In this document: positions 1 through 11,667 of the stretch, piece by piece
Numbering within the stretch: the stretch's first letter is position 1
How the letters are laid out: every line of letters begins with the position of its first letter
NCBI GenBank assembly: GCA_027475525.1
Contig: JAMWFC010000090.1
Location: 248,001-312,000, forward strand
DNA from: Macrolepiota albuminosa
Lineage: Eukaryota > Basidiomycota > Agaricomycetes > Agaricales > Agaricaceae
DNA: 64,000 nt
Direction: 5' to 3'
Translations under genes and position numbers: made by a program
The notes under the pieces: generated by a model
Told to the model about the DNA's origin: nothing
The model's input: only the letters and a program-made list of their open reading frames with translations
Database searches by the model: none

Positions 1-246
1 GGAGGAACGTTGACGAGAGGCATCGACATCCATATGTACTCCAAAAGGAAGAGGACGTGCTGCAGATACCTGAGCTGGGAGTGGAGCGCGAAATGGAAGG
101 GAGGGCTGGATGGGATGACGAGCAGAAAACGATGCCTGTGAGGTGGAGCGAGGGGCAGTTCCATGGTGGAGCTCACATTGTAACTCCATGAGCTGCCACT
201 AATCACGTGCTACCTGATACCAGGTCTCAATACGTGTGTCATCAGG

Positions 247-1005
247 TCATCCCTCAGCCATGCTATTGATCCAGTCCATGAGAGAGGGAAGGAGGCCATC
301 TTGGAAGATGAGACAGAGCTGAAGACCATCTGGATAACAGGCCTGTTCAGCGAGAGCTCTGAAGGAGTCGATGTACTCATCTAGGGTCCGCTTCCCCTGC
401 CCATATCGATGAGGATCTTGAAGAGTGAGGGCTGCCACCTTAGCAGGGTCCAAGGGGAAGAACTCTGTCTGAAACTCCTTCTCAAACTGATCCCAACTTC
501 CAAAACTCTCCACTCCTTCAGGGCGTCGAAAGACTTGTAGCGTGTATGTCAAAGCTCGCCCAGACTTCATGTAAGAAAGAACCCAAGCGATCTTGAAAGC
601 ATCAGAGGAAAAAGCCTCACCACTGAGCTGAATATAGGTGATGCAGGACTGCAGGAAATGCTTGCCTATCGCTTGGTCACCATTGAATGTGTCTGAGAGT
701 GCTGGGCGAGGAAGATTGGCATGAACTGGAGAGGAGGCCCCAAAGCGAGGGACTGGGGGTATGCCAGCCCTAACTGGAGGTGCCTGGAGAGGGGTAGGAG
801 TGAGAGGAAGACGCTTTAAGAGGGCCTGAAGGGAATGGGAGATGGTGTCTGTGGCCTGACATAATCCAGCAAGTTCGGTGGTGTGGAGGGTGAGGGAAGC
901 TTGAGTAGTCTGCACCTGAGTCTCCAGAGCAAGCAAGCGACCCCAGGCATCATCCTGAGGGGCAGAAGCATCCAGGGGAGTGTCTGAGGGGGCTGGTTGG
1001 GTCAT
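247..1005 (-). CDS. Retrotransposon Gag (Ty3/gypsy type), truncated by an early stop
   Basis: The 252-residue frame has a Gln/Thr-rich N-terminal segment, probably helical (about residues 25-65), then a Pro-rich linker. From about residue 105 there is a capsid-like domain of the retrotransposon gag family: a FNGD motif near residue 108, a W-x-x-F-x-x-E-F helix near 173-181, and an L-x-x-Y-I-x-x-F-R-x-L segment near 210-220. Gag would assemble the cytoplasmic particle that packages element RNA. The start lies 115 bp inside the 5' LTR, as expected. The TGA after residue 252 replaces a probable Arg codon, because Gag-like sequence continues beyond it in frame. No zinc knuckle is visible before the window edge. 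Confidence 0.8.
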   Translation of the reverse strand: MTQPAPSDTPLDASAPQDDAWGRLLALETQVQTTQASLTLHTTELAGLCQATDTISHSLQALLKRLPLTPTPLQAPPVRAGIPPVPRFGASSPVHANLPRPALSDTFNGDQAIGKHFLQSCITYIQLSGEAFSSDAFKIAWVLSYMKSGRALTYTLQVFRRPEGVESFGSWDQFEKEFQTEFFPLDPAKVAALTLQDPHRYGQGKRTLDEYIDSFRALAEQACYPDGLQLCLIFQDGLLPSLMDWINSMAEG

Positions 1006-1119
1006 AGAAGCAACAGAGGGGCAGGGAGTAATCCAGTGGGGGAGGGACCTAAAGGGGCAAGAGAGGGCTCAAGCAGGCTGAAGGGGGCTCCCAGACCGAA
1101 ATGTAGAGACTTGTTCTGC

Positions 1120-1618
1120 TGTAAGGGCGACCTCTAGAGGCTGTGGCTCAGTCACACAGCTGGCAGAGGGAGATCCAAAGTGTATTAGAATATATACTGA
1201 CAATATCAAGGTAGCTACTCACCTGGCAGAGGGAGATCCAAAGAGAACAAGTCTAGGGATTTCCTATGCCAGGTTGGATGCTTCTGGGGCCTCTGAAGCA
1301 TGGGAAACAACTGTACAGTACAACAAAACCTTAAAAACTCGAAAATTGCCTATACAAACACTTGTACAAATAAGGGGCAAACTCTGGCAAACTCTGGCTT
1401 ATATAAGCGGTCTGGAAGCAGTGCTGAGTGGGCCCACACTTGTCTGAATGGTGGCTAAAGAACCAGAGCATCTCAAGGGCTGAGAGTAGTACTAACAGAT
1501 AGTGTTGGAAGAATAGAAACAGTAAAATGAAATAATGTCAGAAGAAATAAGAGAATGAATGAAAGGAGAGTGAAGAGATAAGGAGTGAGAAAAGGAAGAA
1601 ATGAGGAGTCCCCTGACA
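1120..1618 (-). repeat. LTR, family 1 (5' LTR of the gag element)
   Basis: On the minus strand it starts TGTCAGGGGACTCC and ends CCTTACA, so it has TG...CA ends. Its extent was set by alignment with the solo LTRs at 25199-25765 and 47804-48308. It lies directly upstream of a gag frame in the same orientation, so it is the 5' LTR. Confidence 0.8.
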
Positions 1619-1879
1619 TAGCTGGTGGAAGCGCTTACAACTTAGAATAATGGCAATTCTCTGTGACAGGCAGCTTAGTGTTGATAGGCTTCTACTTGGA
1701 CTGAGCGCATCAAGGGGCACACTACAGGCCTATGGACACTGGCTATACTGGAGACCCTAGCCATCTTCTTGGACATAGGACACCATGGGCCTTAGCACTT
1801 AGTTATAAGTGTTGTTTATCAGTCTAAACCACCACTATTAGGCCTGCAGCATACACCACTCATTGACTTTAAAGAATTA

Positions 1880-2744
1880 GGAGATCCAGGACTTATGGTG
1901 CTAGCACAATGGTGGGGACATGACTTTGACCAAACCCCAATCAGTTCTATAAAGGGGTTAGCATTAGGTGCTGCCATTTGATGAGGCACTTCAATCAGAA
2001 GTCTAAAGAATCAGCAACGATGAAACAGGATATATTCTAGCCCAGCATTTTATCCATCAAGAATTGATACAAGGTTCAGTGCTGACATTAGAACTCATGG
2101 CATCTGTTAAGGATTTTCTGACTATACCCTGCAGAGGCCTGGCCAATCAGAATCACACTAAAAAGTGAGCAGACTCATACAAGTTTAAGTCAGTTTAAAG
2201 TCACCGTGGCCAATGGGCTATAACGCTGTTGGTCGCTGTTCCCCCATGTATGCTGGTCGCTATTGACAGGTTGCCATTACCTGTAACCATGAGAAGAGGC
2301 ACTAATTGGTAGCACTGCAAATGGACCTATTTCAAAAATATAGTAGTGCATAGTATAAAAGATAGCTACTCTGCATGTACACAACAATGAATTGTAACCC
2401 TTGAGCATCCAAGTTACACTTAGCATTCAAATCACACTAGCTTAGTCCAACGTCATCACCAAGTTGGGTGCTAACCTTGTTTATCTCATCTTCATTGTTT
2501 GTAGTGCTACCTATGGGCATGTCACATTGCACTATTTATCTTCATCTCTGTATCTTTGCTCAGGCTATGGTGCTTACAGTTTGTTAGGTAGCCTCCGAGG
2601 CACTATTTTCTAGCGCATCATTCTATCACATTTGCTCAAGCACACCGGGACTCTGTCAGGACTCCTCACAACTATGCACACCAGATGCTGGAGATGGTGT
2701 TGTACTGCATATATGTCCAGCGCACCCAACCAAGGTTGGTGTCA
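1880..2744 (+). mobile_element. 3' end of an LTR retrotransposon, family 2 (internal tail plus 3' LTR)
   Basis: The region aligns along its length with the reverse complement of 63178-64000. The shared block runs through an internal tail, the LTR start at 2105 (TGTTAAGGATTTTCTGAC) and the LTR end at 2744 (GTCA), after which the two copies diverge. I therefore read 1880-2104 as internal 3' sequence and 2105-2744 as the 3' LTR (640 bp). Many CpG sites of the other copy are TpG or CpA here. No coding domain was recognised in the short internal part. Confidence 0.65.
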
Positions 2745-2775
2745 TCAGTGTTTTATCTTGGTGCTCTCTATTTAC

Positions 2776-3392
2776 TTAGGCAGACAGCAATCTTGTGGGC
2801 TTTTTACTATTTAATTTAATACATGGCATCTACTTATATTCTTTCTAGTTTACCACTCTTTGGCAATGCTTAGCTACTTAGCAACAGTGAACTCAGTTTT
2901 TACTATAAATACTTACTGTTGTCAATAGTTAGAATAGAGAACAGAGTATCCAGTTACACCCCACTTCTGCTCAGTTCACCTTGCAGTTCAGATTTCTTTG
3001 AAGTTGACTTAGTTCCAAGTCACCAATTGTCTGAACACTTCTTGCCTGCTTGCCACAGTTATATATACAAAATGCCTTGCACCTATGGCAGGCATCTTGC
3101 AGCTTAGTTGTTGCTAGGCCTTTTGTCTTCTTGCTGCATTTGCTGCCACACTTCACTTACATTCACTCTCTGTTCCATCTAGATGCACTTTGTCATTAGC
3201 ATACTCCCCTTATCAACTTTCTTTACCAATGTTCCTTACCAACACTCACCTTTTCTTGCCATTCAACTTGTTTCTGACTTGTTTTCTGGGACCTGCCTGG
3301 GACTCCCTCACACATTCAGCATGCCCAATGCATATTCTCAGATTAGTAGCTGTAAACCATGTCTGCAACTGACCAACTTTTGGGCATCATCA
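2776..3392 (+). repeat. LTR fragment, family 3
   Basis: It is similar along its length to 9735-10390 and to the reverse complement of 45829-46470, including a shared core 'actataaatacttactgttg' and an end in GGGCATCATCA. Its 5' part is missing, apparently cut where the family-2 element ends, so it is an older and truncated copy. Confidence 0.6.
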
Positions 3393-3641
3393 GTGGCAAT
3401 CATCCTTTTCATGTGGATGAATCTATGTAGTGAAAGCTAACAAAAAGAACTGAGAGAAAAACATAAACATACTGAGCCCTTGAACCAATCTGGATTCTAC
3501 AAAGTGTGATGAATCTCCTAATGCAGAAAAAAAAAGGCTGGCTGCATCTGTAGTGTCCTATGAAGGTGCAAAAATAAGTATCTTGTTTTAAGCACAAGTC
3601 AATGTGACACTTGTCAGCACCTGTGAGACATGACCAATGAT

Positions 3642-3795
3642 ATGAATATGTCAACCAGGCCTTGTAGATTGCATGGACCTAAGAAGTATGCCTTGTCCAC
3701 CAACATGTAGATAGAGGCATGAATATGTCAACCAGGCCTTGTAGATTGCATGGACCTAAGAAGTATGCCTTGTCCACCAACATGTAGATAGAGGC
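3642..3795. repeat. Perfect 77 bp tandem duplication
   Basis: Two identical 77 bp units, 3642-3718 and 3719-3795. This is one of nine tandem duplications with the same period in the window. See findings for the assembly-artefact reading. Confidence 0.95.
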
Positions 3796-3799
3796 TAGT

Positions 3800-5745
3800 C
3801 AGTTCCTACTAGACTGTGACAGATGTTTGACTACTAACCTCAATGACATAGTCAACACCAATGTGATTTCTGTCTAGAGGCAAAATCAGGTGGTCCTGCT
3901 GATAAAAAGAGAAAATAAAACATACCATCTTCAGCACCTCCTGTTCCCAGTTTGTGTAGGTCTTGTAGTTGATAAGATGTTTAGCACCAAGTCTATCAGC
4001 AACTTTCAACTTGTCAAAAGAAGAATTAGGAATCACAACAGCTCTGGCAGCTGCAGCAAACTGTAAAGCAAAGCTGTGAACTTGATCAGTAGCAACTTGT
4101 GAACACAGAAAGGCAGCTTATATTGAAACACTGCCTGTTTCCAAGACAAGAACATAGTCACCAGCCTTCATAAAAACAGGACCATTAAGTGCATTGTATG
4201 CAGTGAGAGCAGCACAGCTGTAGAAATTTTCATAAATAGTTCAGTGAGAGAGTATAATAACTTATAGAAGAATTGACACTTCTTTATAAGAAAGAGAACT
4301 AGGAATCAACACCAAGAACAAAGATAAAAGACATGTCAAGAGCTTGATAACAACTGTCAAGATAAAAATACACACATTTGTAGGAAAAGTCCTATATTCT
4401 GTTAACACTTCCTGAGCTTGACTGTCATGATCCACCAGGATGCCTGACTCCAGAACTTCAGAAACCACCCTGCACCTCCTGGCCTCCAGACCTCACTAAT
4501 TCTCCAGAACAATGACTGGCACACCCAAACCTGACTCTTCACCTGATTGGCTCCAATGGCTGCCATCAGCTATCAATCCAGCACCAGCACCCTCAACACT
4601 TCAGCACTCCTAACTCCTCACTTAATCGGCTCTGATGGCCACTATCAGCCATTACTCTGGCACTAGCACCCATCACCACTCCAGCACCAGCACCCATCAA
4701 TTCTCCCAGACATCAGCCAATATGCAACTCCACACCCTCAGGCCCAACATTGCCATCACCTCCATGCCCTCACATTCCAACAACACCTAAAACTCCCCTC
4801 AGATGACCCTGCCCAACCTCCTTTGGACAATATGTGCCACCACCTCAAAAAGAGCTGACAATTCAAGGCCCAACCTGACCTTCACTAGGTACCTGGACCC
4901 TATCCGTGACAAGTACTTAAGCTATAGCTAGCATTCTGTTATAGTAGTCTTGATATTGCCTAACTTTTCCCTTTTGTCTTTGTCTATTAAAATCAATTTA
5001 TTTCTCCACTCTCAAAGTCTCCTGGTCTTAAGTCTCAGTCTCCTGGCCTTTGTCTCAGTCTCTTGGTTTCTTCTTATTGTCTCTTTACCCTCTACCCAGC
5101 TCTGTTCCCCTTTGTCAACCCTCAGACCTTGTTTGTAACCCTTCCCTCTATTCCAACAAGATCCTGGTGCTCTGCATGAGCTTTAGAAAACCCCTGTACC
5201 TCTCTGAAATTCCCAGAGCCTGCTTGTCCCTCTTGCATGTAGGTTTGGAACTGTTCTGTAGATGTCAAGTCTACCTAGTAAGGACTTGCTTATCAGTGGA
5301 AGCCTCTGTAATCAGCAGAACCTGACATTGACCACCTACTCCTGCTGCTATTGTAGCAACAGTCAGATTTCTATAAAAGAGGTGGCCAGTCACAAAATTC
5401 ACATAAATGCAATCACCAGCTTTCTCATCCTTGACATCTTTGCCTACAGACACAACCTCACCAGCCATGTTAGAGCAAGGCACTAGGTTTAGTGGGCCAC
5501 TATAAAGACTTATCAGATGCCTATTTTTCAACTTAGATAATGTTTGCAATGTGTGTACTTGATCAGATAATGGCCATTTGCAACCATCAAGTCTCAATAC
5601 TATACAGGTGAGATTGAAATACATTAGGAAGACACAAGGACAAATATTCAGAGACACAGCATGAACTTTCACTAAGACTTCAGTAGCTTTGGGTTTTTTG
5701 ATTTGTTTAGTCTAGATGACATCCTCTCCAAGGTGCATAGGGCTG
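3800..5745 (-). pseudogene. Decayed zinc-type alcohol dehydrogenase (MDR family), split by a solo LTR
   Basis: On the minus strand, pieces of a medium-chain, NAD(P)-dependent zinc-type dehydrogenase appear in the right order. Near 5745-5660 is the KATEVLVKVHAVSLN segment typical of the N-terminal catalytic fold. Near 5510-5390 is VPCSNMAGEVVSVGKDV. Just right of the LTR is GVGGQ, continued on its left side by VLTEYRTF. Near 4310-4260 is SLSYKEVS, then GDYVLVLETGSVSI near 4160-4130 (nucleotide-binding turn), then KVADRLGAKHLINYK and, across an intron, GVDYVIEV near 3840. At least two introns with good borders remain. Internal stops, the LTR insertion and a missing C-terminus make it a pseudogene. 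It was probably a cytosolic oxidoreductase of unknown substrate. Confidence 0.75.
4423..5327. mobile_element. Solo LTR with perfect 5 bp target duplication
   Basis: A 905 bp segment has TG...CA ends (TGTCATGATCC ... CCTGACA) and is flanked on both sides by TTGAC (4418-4422 and 5328-5332). It contains no coding domain, and its pyrimidine-rich right half resembles LTR sequence. Removing it with one TTGAC joins the dehydrogenase frame exactly (GVGGQ to VLTEYRTF). It is therefore an LTR left after recombination between the two ends of a retrotransposon. No second copy of this family is in the window. Confidence 0.8.
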
Positions 5746-8700
5746 CAGAGGACATGGTGCAGCTTGAGAGCAAGGAAGAGGGAAAAGTAGAGGGTCTGCA
5801 GGCATAACAAGCATATGTAAGTGCATTTTCATCTGTTTTGGAGCATTCAATCTCTGCAAATTCTGTATATGTTCTGTCTAAAATGCCCCAGTCCATAGTA
5901 TATTTTGTCACAAGTTGGCCTTTTACAAACTTTGACAAGGAGCAAGTATAAAAACAAGATGAGAAGGTGATGAAGCATACTCATATCTCAAATAAACTTC
6001 AATGTCTTCTTGTGCCCATACTTCAAAACAAAGTGGCAAAATAATCTTGCTATACAAATGTCTAACAACTCCAATTGTCAATGTTAAATGTTATATAGAA
6101 AGGCTTACACAACTGGAGGACAACATACTATCCTCCATTTTAGTAATTGAAACAACAGCAAACCTTAGTAGAATTCTTCTGCTAATCAGTCCTGCTATAT
6201 TTTCTATAACAAAAGCAAGGCTATCTATCTGTATAAAAGATCAAAGACAATGATAGCTGACATCAGATATAACATGTCACATGAGATATCAATTGACTGC
6301 AAAGATATGAGTAAATTACTCACGATTATGAGATGCTGGTATCTCTGACTTCACACACTCAATATTATTAATTGCTACTTTCCTTTACTTTATTCTTCTA
6401 AGATATATGACTTCAAAAATAAAAATGATCAGCTAACCTGGCACTTTTTGACATATCCTCTAAAATAGTCCTGATTTGCTATCTGAACAATTCACAAGAT
6501 GTCAAAAAGTATGTTATAATGAGTTGAGCTACTGAGATGCTGAACAGGCAGTCATTGTTCAAATTCAGAACACTAAATTTAAGCTCAATACAGCTAGATT
6601 GGAAAGAATAAGTAAATAGTTTAGTGATGCACTCTCCAATAAAAATCCAGACACAGAAATACTTGATTTTGATGGAGCTAGAGTAATATTTGATTTGGAT
6701 AGAACTAGAGTATCTGCTCATGACTTTGAAATACTGCTTGATTCTCTTGAAAAATTTGCATAAGTATTATATATCATCTGCATTTTAAGAGAAAGCAAAC
6801 TAACTGTTCTATAGGACATTAAAAAGGGAACCACTACTATTTGCTAATATCATTGCTTTCCTGCAGGTAGTGACTACCCTTTGTTTTGAAGGTAAAGCAG
6901 CATGAGCAGCAGATCATGTTGTAGCAATGATGTTACCTGAATTATATGACAAACTCATGCTTTGACTGCATATGACTGAAACAATTTCTATGGCACATCA
7001 GTATATAGCACAGCATTGTAACCTGAAAGCAGTTATAAAACCAGCATTCTATGAGCTTGTGTGAGGTCTCCTAACTTCAGACGTGATAAAAAAAGAAGTT
7101 CAAAATAGAAGGCTTAAAATAGAAGATCTAGTAATGATTGAGGCATTGAATGGAACTTGTAAGTGTACATGACAGTTTGAATCACTTCTGGCATTGCTAA
7201 AATGCACATTTTAAAGCATCCTTCCCTTAAATGGCCATCAGCAATGATAGTGTTTCTCAGAAAATTAGAATTTATGAAGACATGGCACAAGGCAAGGTTA
7301 TAATATCTTGTATTTCTACAAATGCAGACCACTTTAAACAGGCACATATTAAAGTTGTACGTGAGTCAATGATATTTTTATAACCCAGTGCATGGATTAC
7401 TGGAGCTTGCATATACACCATGGTCAAACAAAGGAATGTGTCATGCCTGCATGCACAATATATACATATACATATATATTCTCAGTCAAGTATTCATATG
7501 ACTGAGGGTAAGCACTTTGCACATACATACAGAAGAATACAAATACTTACCCTACTATAGATACTTACATTTATATGATATCTTAAGTCAGATTCCAATA
7601 CTTGGTCAATGTAAGCATACTGCTTACAGCATGCTTATTATAATTGGAACATGGATAGGAGACTTGATTAGAAAGGAAAATGATTAGAAGCTGAGATTGG
7701 CAAAAAAGAAAACTTTATTTGAAGTAGTAAGACACATATAAATAGAAAAGATAGTAGAAACAGTTAGTAGTTTTCTCCTCACAAATGATATTGTGTTCTT
7801 ATTTATGAGTGCAAAAATAGTGAAGTCAGATTATACAATCTGCTTAAAGTCACTGTGCAGCAGCCCTGCCTGCTTGCAGATGTATTTGAGATCTCAATAT
7901 CTTACTATGATACTGTAATATAGTTACAAGAATTCTTGCAGAGTCCACACAAGACAAAAGTCATCCAATCAGTAGATTCACTGGATGTAGTGTAAAATAG
8001 TGAAAAGAATTCAAGTTCCATTACTTGAAATGTAAGACGCAAGAGGAGCATTTTTCTCTGTATAGTTCAAAATATGTTATGTTTTAGATTGGATTGATTG
8101 TAGATTGTTTGGTGAGTATGATGTCTTCACTTTATATTCCGTCTATTTTTGTACTTAAAAGATGAAGAATACATGATCCTCTTTCAAATGAAGAGAAGAC
8201 AATAAGTTTTGATCAAACTTCTAAGCACTTAGTAGAAGAAATTCTCCCAGATGAAATTGATTCTAAAAGCAAAAAATGCTATAAAAAGAATACAAGTATT
8301 AAGTGGGGAAGTTGCATTAGAATGATATTCTAGTTGCTGTTGAAGGAGATGAATCTTGACCATATGCTATAAAAGTCCTGTATTTCCATTTATGTTTTTT
8401 TTACTTAATTTGGTACTTTCACTACTGCAAGCCTTGTGTTTTTTTTTCCTCTCTCTTCTTATTTTCTAATCTTTACTGAACTTTATTTTTCAGCAGTATA
8501 AATACTAAACTGACAAAACTGGTTACCCTCAGCCATCTCACTTCTGTGTAGAGTTGCTGAGGGTAAGCTAACCTACTTATACTTTTATGAGCACTTACTT
8601 ACACGCCTGTAGTTACTTTGTTTTCATTTTACTCTACATTATAATGCCTTTTTTACAGATGCTACTAACACAAAGGAATTGCAATGTGTTGAAGATCTTT

Positions 8701-9160
8701 TGACTATTTTGGAGGTAGACTCTTTCATATTATTCTTTGTATCTGTACTGAATCACTAAAATATAATCAGATGAACCTTCAATTGTTGATATTACAGAGT
8801 TTCAGCCAATATGTGAATTGAATTCTTCATATTCCTGATTTGTTTTTCATATCATGATGAAGTATCATGTTTCCTGGAAAGATCTTTGTAAATTCTTAGC
8901 TAGACACAATAACATTGAGTTATATATGTATTGTATAAAAATATAAAAATATAGAGAGCATTTAGTATTATAACCACAACAGTAAAAATCCATAAAGACT
9001 TTATCCATCTATCCAAAAAAAAAGAGAAAAAATATAAAAGTCAGGAATAGTGCATGCACTATTATGATAGGAATTCACAGAGGAAATGAACACCTGCTAG
9101 TCTAGTCCTGACAGTATCTAAATATAAGACTTATGTATGTATGTATTTACTAGTTGTACT
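5746..9160. other. AT-rich, CpG-poor DNA with no recognisable gene
   Basis: Reading frames are all short and no domain is recognisable. The stretch is strongly AT-rich and nearly free of CG dinucleotides. It contains two short hairpins of the CTCAG/CTGAG type (7481-7506 and 8525-8564). It is best read as heavily decayed transposon sequence. Confidence 0.5.
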
Positions 9161-9189
9161 GTTATACCTACATCATATTCTGAGATCTA

Positions 9190-9365
9190 GAATAGATCAA
9201 GGTTTTTCTGTGTAGCAGACTATGTATGGGAAAAATATCTTCAATTTTTGCTGTCATGTGATCTATAGACTGTTCATTAATCCATATGCTCATGTAAGCA
9301 GCTGCCTGTGTCAGTGTGGGAAAAATATCTTTGATTTTTGCTATTATATAGTCTATAGATTGGTG
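9190..9365. repeat. Imperfect ~105 bp tandem repeat (two units), also found at 11325-11480
   Basis: Two units share 'gtgggaaaaatatctt', a run like 'tttttgctgtcatgtgatctatagactgttcat' and 'gcagctgcctgtgtca'. The same units recur in the same orientation near 11325-11480. On the minus strand they translate to a repeated peptide (FPTLTQAAAYMSIW), so they may derive from a coding repeat. The parent gene was not recognised. Confidence 0.55.
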
Positions 9366-9444
9366 TTGATAGGACCTCACATGAGCTAGGTGCATCAACA
9401 GCAGGCTCAGCATCAGTTCTGAATACCTTGCTGTGCATGTGCCA

Positions 9445-10390
9445 AACTTGGCACATATGATTTATTCATTTTTAGGCCTCACCCAATGGCCATGCACGGC
9501 AAGCACCAAATCTGATTAGTGATAGCACCAGTGGCAGCTGGAATGACAGCTGGAATCATGCTGCTGGCAAGTATTGACAGGAAGCATCAATCAATCAGCA
9601 TGTGGTATAGCTAGCCAATAACAGCGCTTATAAATTAGGAATAATGCCAATTGACAGGAAGCATCAATCAATCAGCATGTGGTATAGCTAGCCAATAACA
9701 GCGCTTATAAATTAGGAATAATGCCATTTACTCATGACAGACAGCCTGACGTTTACCCTGGCACCCCTCCCTCAGTTAGACAAACAGCTTTCTTGCTTCA
9801 TTTTTCAACATTTAGTTTGATGCATGACGTTTAATTACATTACTTACAGTTCACTGTCTCTTGGCAACTCTTAGCCACTTGGCAATGAGAAACTTGTTTT
9901 TTACTATAAATACTTACTGTTGTCACTAGTTATCAGAGAACAGAGTACCCCGTTTACTCCTCAGTTCACCTCATAGTTCAGATTTTACTTGTGCTGACTA
10001 AGTTCATAGTCGCCAAGCAGCTGAACATCTCTAGCCTGCTTGCCGCAGTTATGCCTATGGAACTTACATGCTTTGTACTTACAGCAGGCATTACACAGCT
10101 TAGACGTTGCTAAGCCTCTCAGCTTCTTGCTACACTACTTGCCATGCTTAACTCATATCTACTTTCCTCTTCTACACAGGTGCACTTCATCATCAGCACA
10201 TCATTCTTATCACATATCTCTTGCCAAACACCTTTACCAACTTGCATCAAAACTTGCCGTTTAACTCGTTTCCGACTTGTTCTCTGGGAACTGCTCAGAA
10301 CTCCCTCAAAACTTAGCATGCCCAACACATCTTGCACACATCAGTAGCCATAAACCGTATCTGCTACTGATCTACTTTTAGGCATTATCA
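9445..10390 (+). mobile_element. 3' end of LTR element, family 3 (internal tail plus LTR)
   Basis: The LTR is 9735-10390 (TGACAGACAGCCTG ... GGCATTATCA, 656 bp). It aligns with 2776-3392 and with the reverse complement of 45829-46470. The sequence just upstream (near 9700) resembles 1631-1670, which also abuts a TGACAG start, so it looks like the conserved internal end of the same family. A 77 bp tandem duplication (9573-9726) lies in that tail. No matching target duplication was seen. Confidence 0.6.
9573..9726. repeat. Perfect 77 bp tandem duplication
   Basis: Units 9573-9649 and 9650-9726 are identical. This is the second of the nine period-77 duplications. Confidence 0.95.
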
Positions 10391-11006
10391 GTATAAAGGC
10401 AGGTTTTAAGAGAGTAAGGAGCCTTTTCAGAGGCCTCTGCACAACAAGCATTTGGCATCCAATATTGAACTTTCAAAAAATTTTAAGGCCATTCCTGGCA
10501 TGGCACTATGGTCTGGCAGATGCCGTTTTCAGGAACAGTAGGGCCAAGAGGTCTCACTTCTCTTCTGTGCTGCTCTTTTTGTCTTCCCATTCATATTGCA
10601 GCACATGTGAGTGCATGCAATTGCTCTCTCACCCTATGTTCCTCATATTCATGTTGTTTCTTTGAAGAGTAGCAAATTTGTTTATTTATTTCCCTTTTCT
10701 ATTTTTTTTTTCTTTACTTATTTTACTCTGCAAAAGGTGAGACACTCATCTTGCACACACAATGAGCTCCTCCTCATCTCTCACCATAGTTCTATCAAGC
10801 TTGGCATTGAAGGAAGTTTCTGCTGCATCAAGCTCAATACACTATAGTAAGTCTGCAGCTGGCTATGGCCATGCAAGACTATCTCACCCCAATACTAGTT
10901 GTCCTTTTGTGTATTATTATAGTTCCTCATCTTTTTCTCACTCACCCTCCCACCTCTTCCTATATATTTCTTTTATATAAAACAACTTACATAGTATATC
11001 TTTGTA
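10391..11006. other. Non-coding, AT-rich; nothing recognised
   Basis: Short overlapping frames only. There is a T-rich run near 10695-10730, and no domain or repeat family beyond the flanking elements could be assigned. Confidence 0.4.
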
Positions 11007-11140
11007 CAGTGGCTCAAAAAACTGTCCCAATGTGACATACTTTTTGAAAGATGACATTGGCATGAAGGATGGGAAGTACTTAAAATCCTAATTAAATCAT
11101 GTAAAAAACTATGGCATCAGAGCTACAAAACAAACCTAAC
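11007..11140. mobile_element. Tc1/mariner-like element end (terminal repeat only)
   Basis: Starting at CAGTGGCTCAAAAAACTGTC, preceded by a TA target dinucleotide (11005-11006), about 130 bp match the end of the Tc1-type copy at 46765. This includes 'tttttgaaagatg', 'cattggcatg' and 'aaatcatgtaaa'. The similarity then fades and no transposase fragment is visible here. Confidence 0.6.
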
Positions 11141-11324
11141 CTTATATAATTGATATCGAAACTGATGGAGCAATACCAGCCCTCTTGATTGCTTCTGTTG
11201 AGAGCTAAAATCTTATCTTGGCCAGGTTGCTTTGGGTGGCCATGTTGGTGCTATAATTCATTCATTTTATTTTCTTGTATTTCAATCCAATTCCTCATGT
11301 GCATCATAATGGAATTCAGCAGAG

Positions 11325-11480
11325 GCTGTTCATCTATCTGGATGCTCATGTAAGCAGCTGCCTGTGTTAGTGTGGGAAAAATGTCTTCAGTTTTTGCTGT
11401 TATGTGATTCATAGACTGTTCATTTATTTAGATGCTCATATAAGCAGCTGCTTGTGTCAGTGTGGGAAAAATGTCAACAG
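11325..11480. repeat. Second array of the ~105 bp repeat
   Basis: Two units of the repeat described at 9190-9365, same orientation, each with 'gcagctgc(c/t)tgtgt(t/c)agtgtgggaaaaatgtc'-like cores. Confidence 0.55.
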
Positions 11481-11667
11481 GGACATGCTGTACTAGCAAC
11501 AGCCATACAAGCTAGTCCAGTTGTTCTAGTTCCAACAACTTTATGTACAATGTGGTAAGTTTTAATACTTATCAATGTTAGATGCTGATGAGGTCCGCCG
11601 TAAGTGCTACAAGTTAATGACCGAGAGGGTTAATATACATAATAATCGTCCCTATAATTAATCACTT

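Larger units (their letters stand above)
1..1618 (-). mobile_element. 5' part of a Ty3/gypsy retrotransposon (5' LTR plus gag), cut by window edge
   Basis: Read on the minus strand, this is a 499 bp LTR (1120-1618) followed by a gag reading frame that runs off the left edge. LTR relatives occur at 25199-25765, 46485-46764 and 47804-48308, so the family is dispersed here. The protease-integrase part would lie outside the window. The gag frame continues past its first stop towards base 1 but is broken by TGA and TAG codons at positions where CGA and CAG would fit, so the copy looks dead. Confidence 0.8.
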
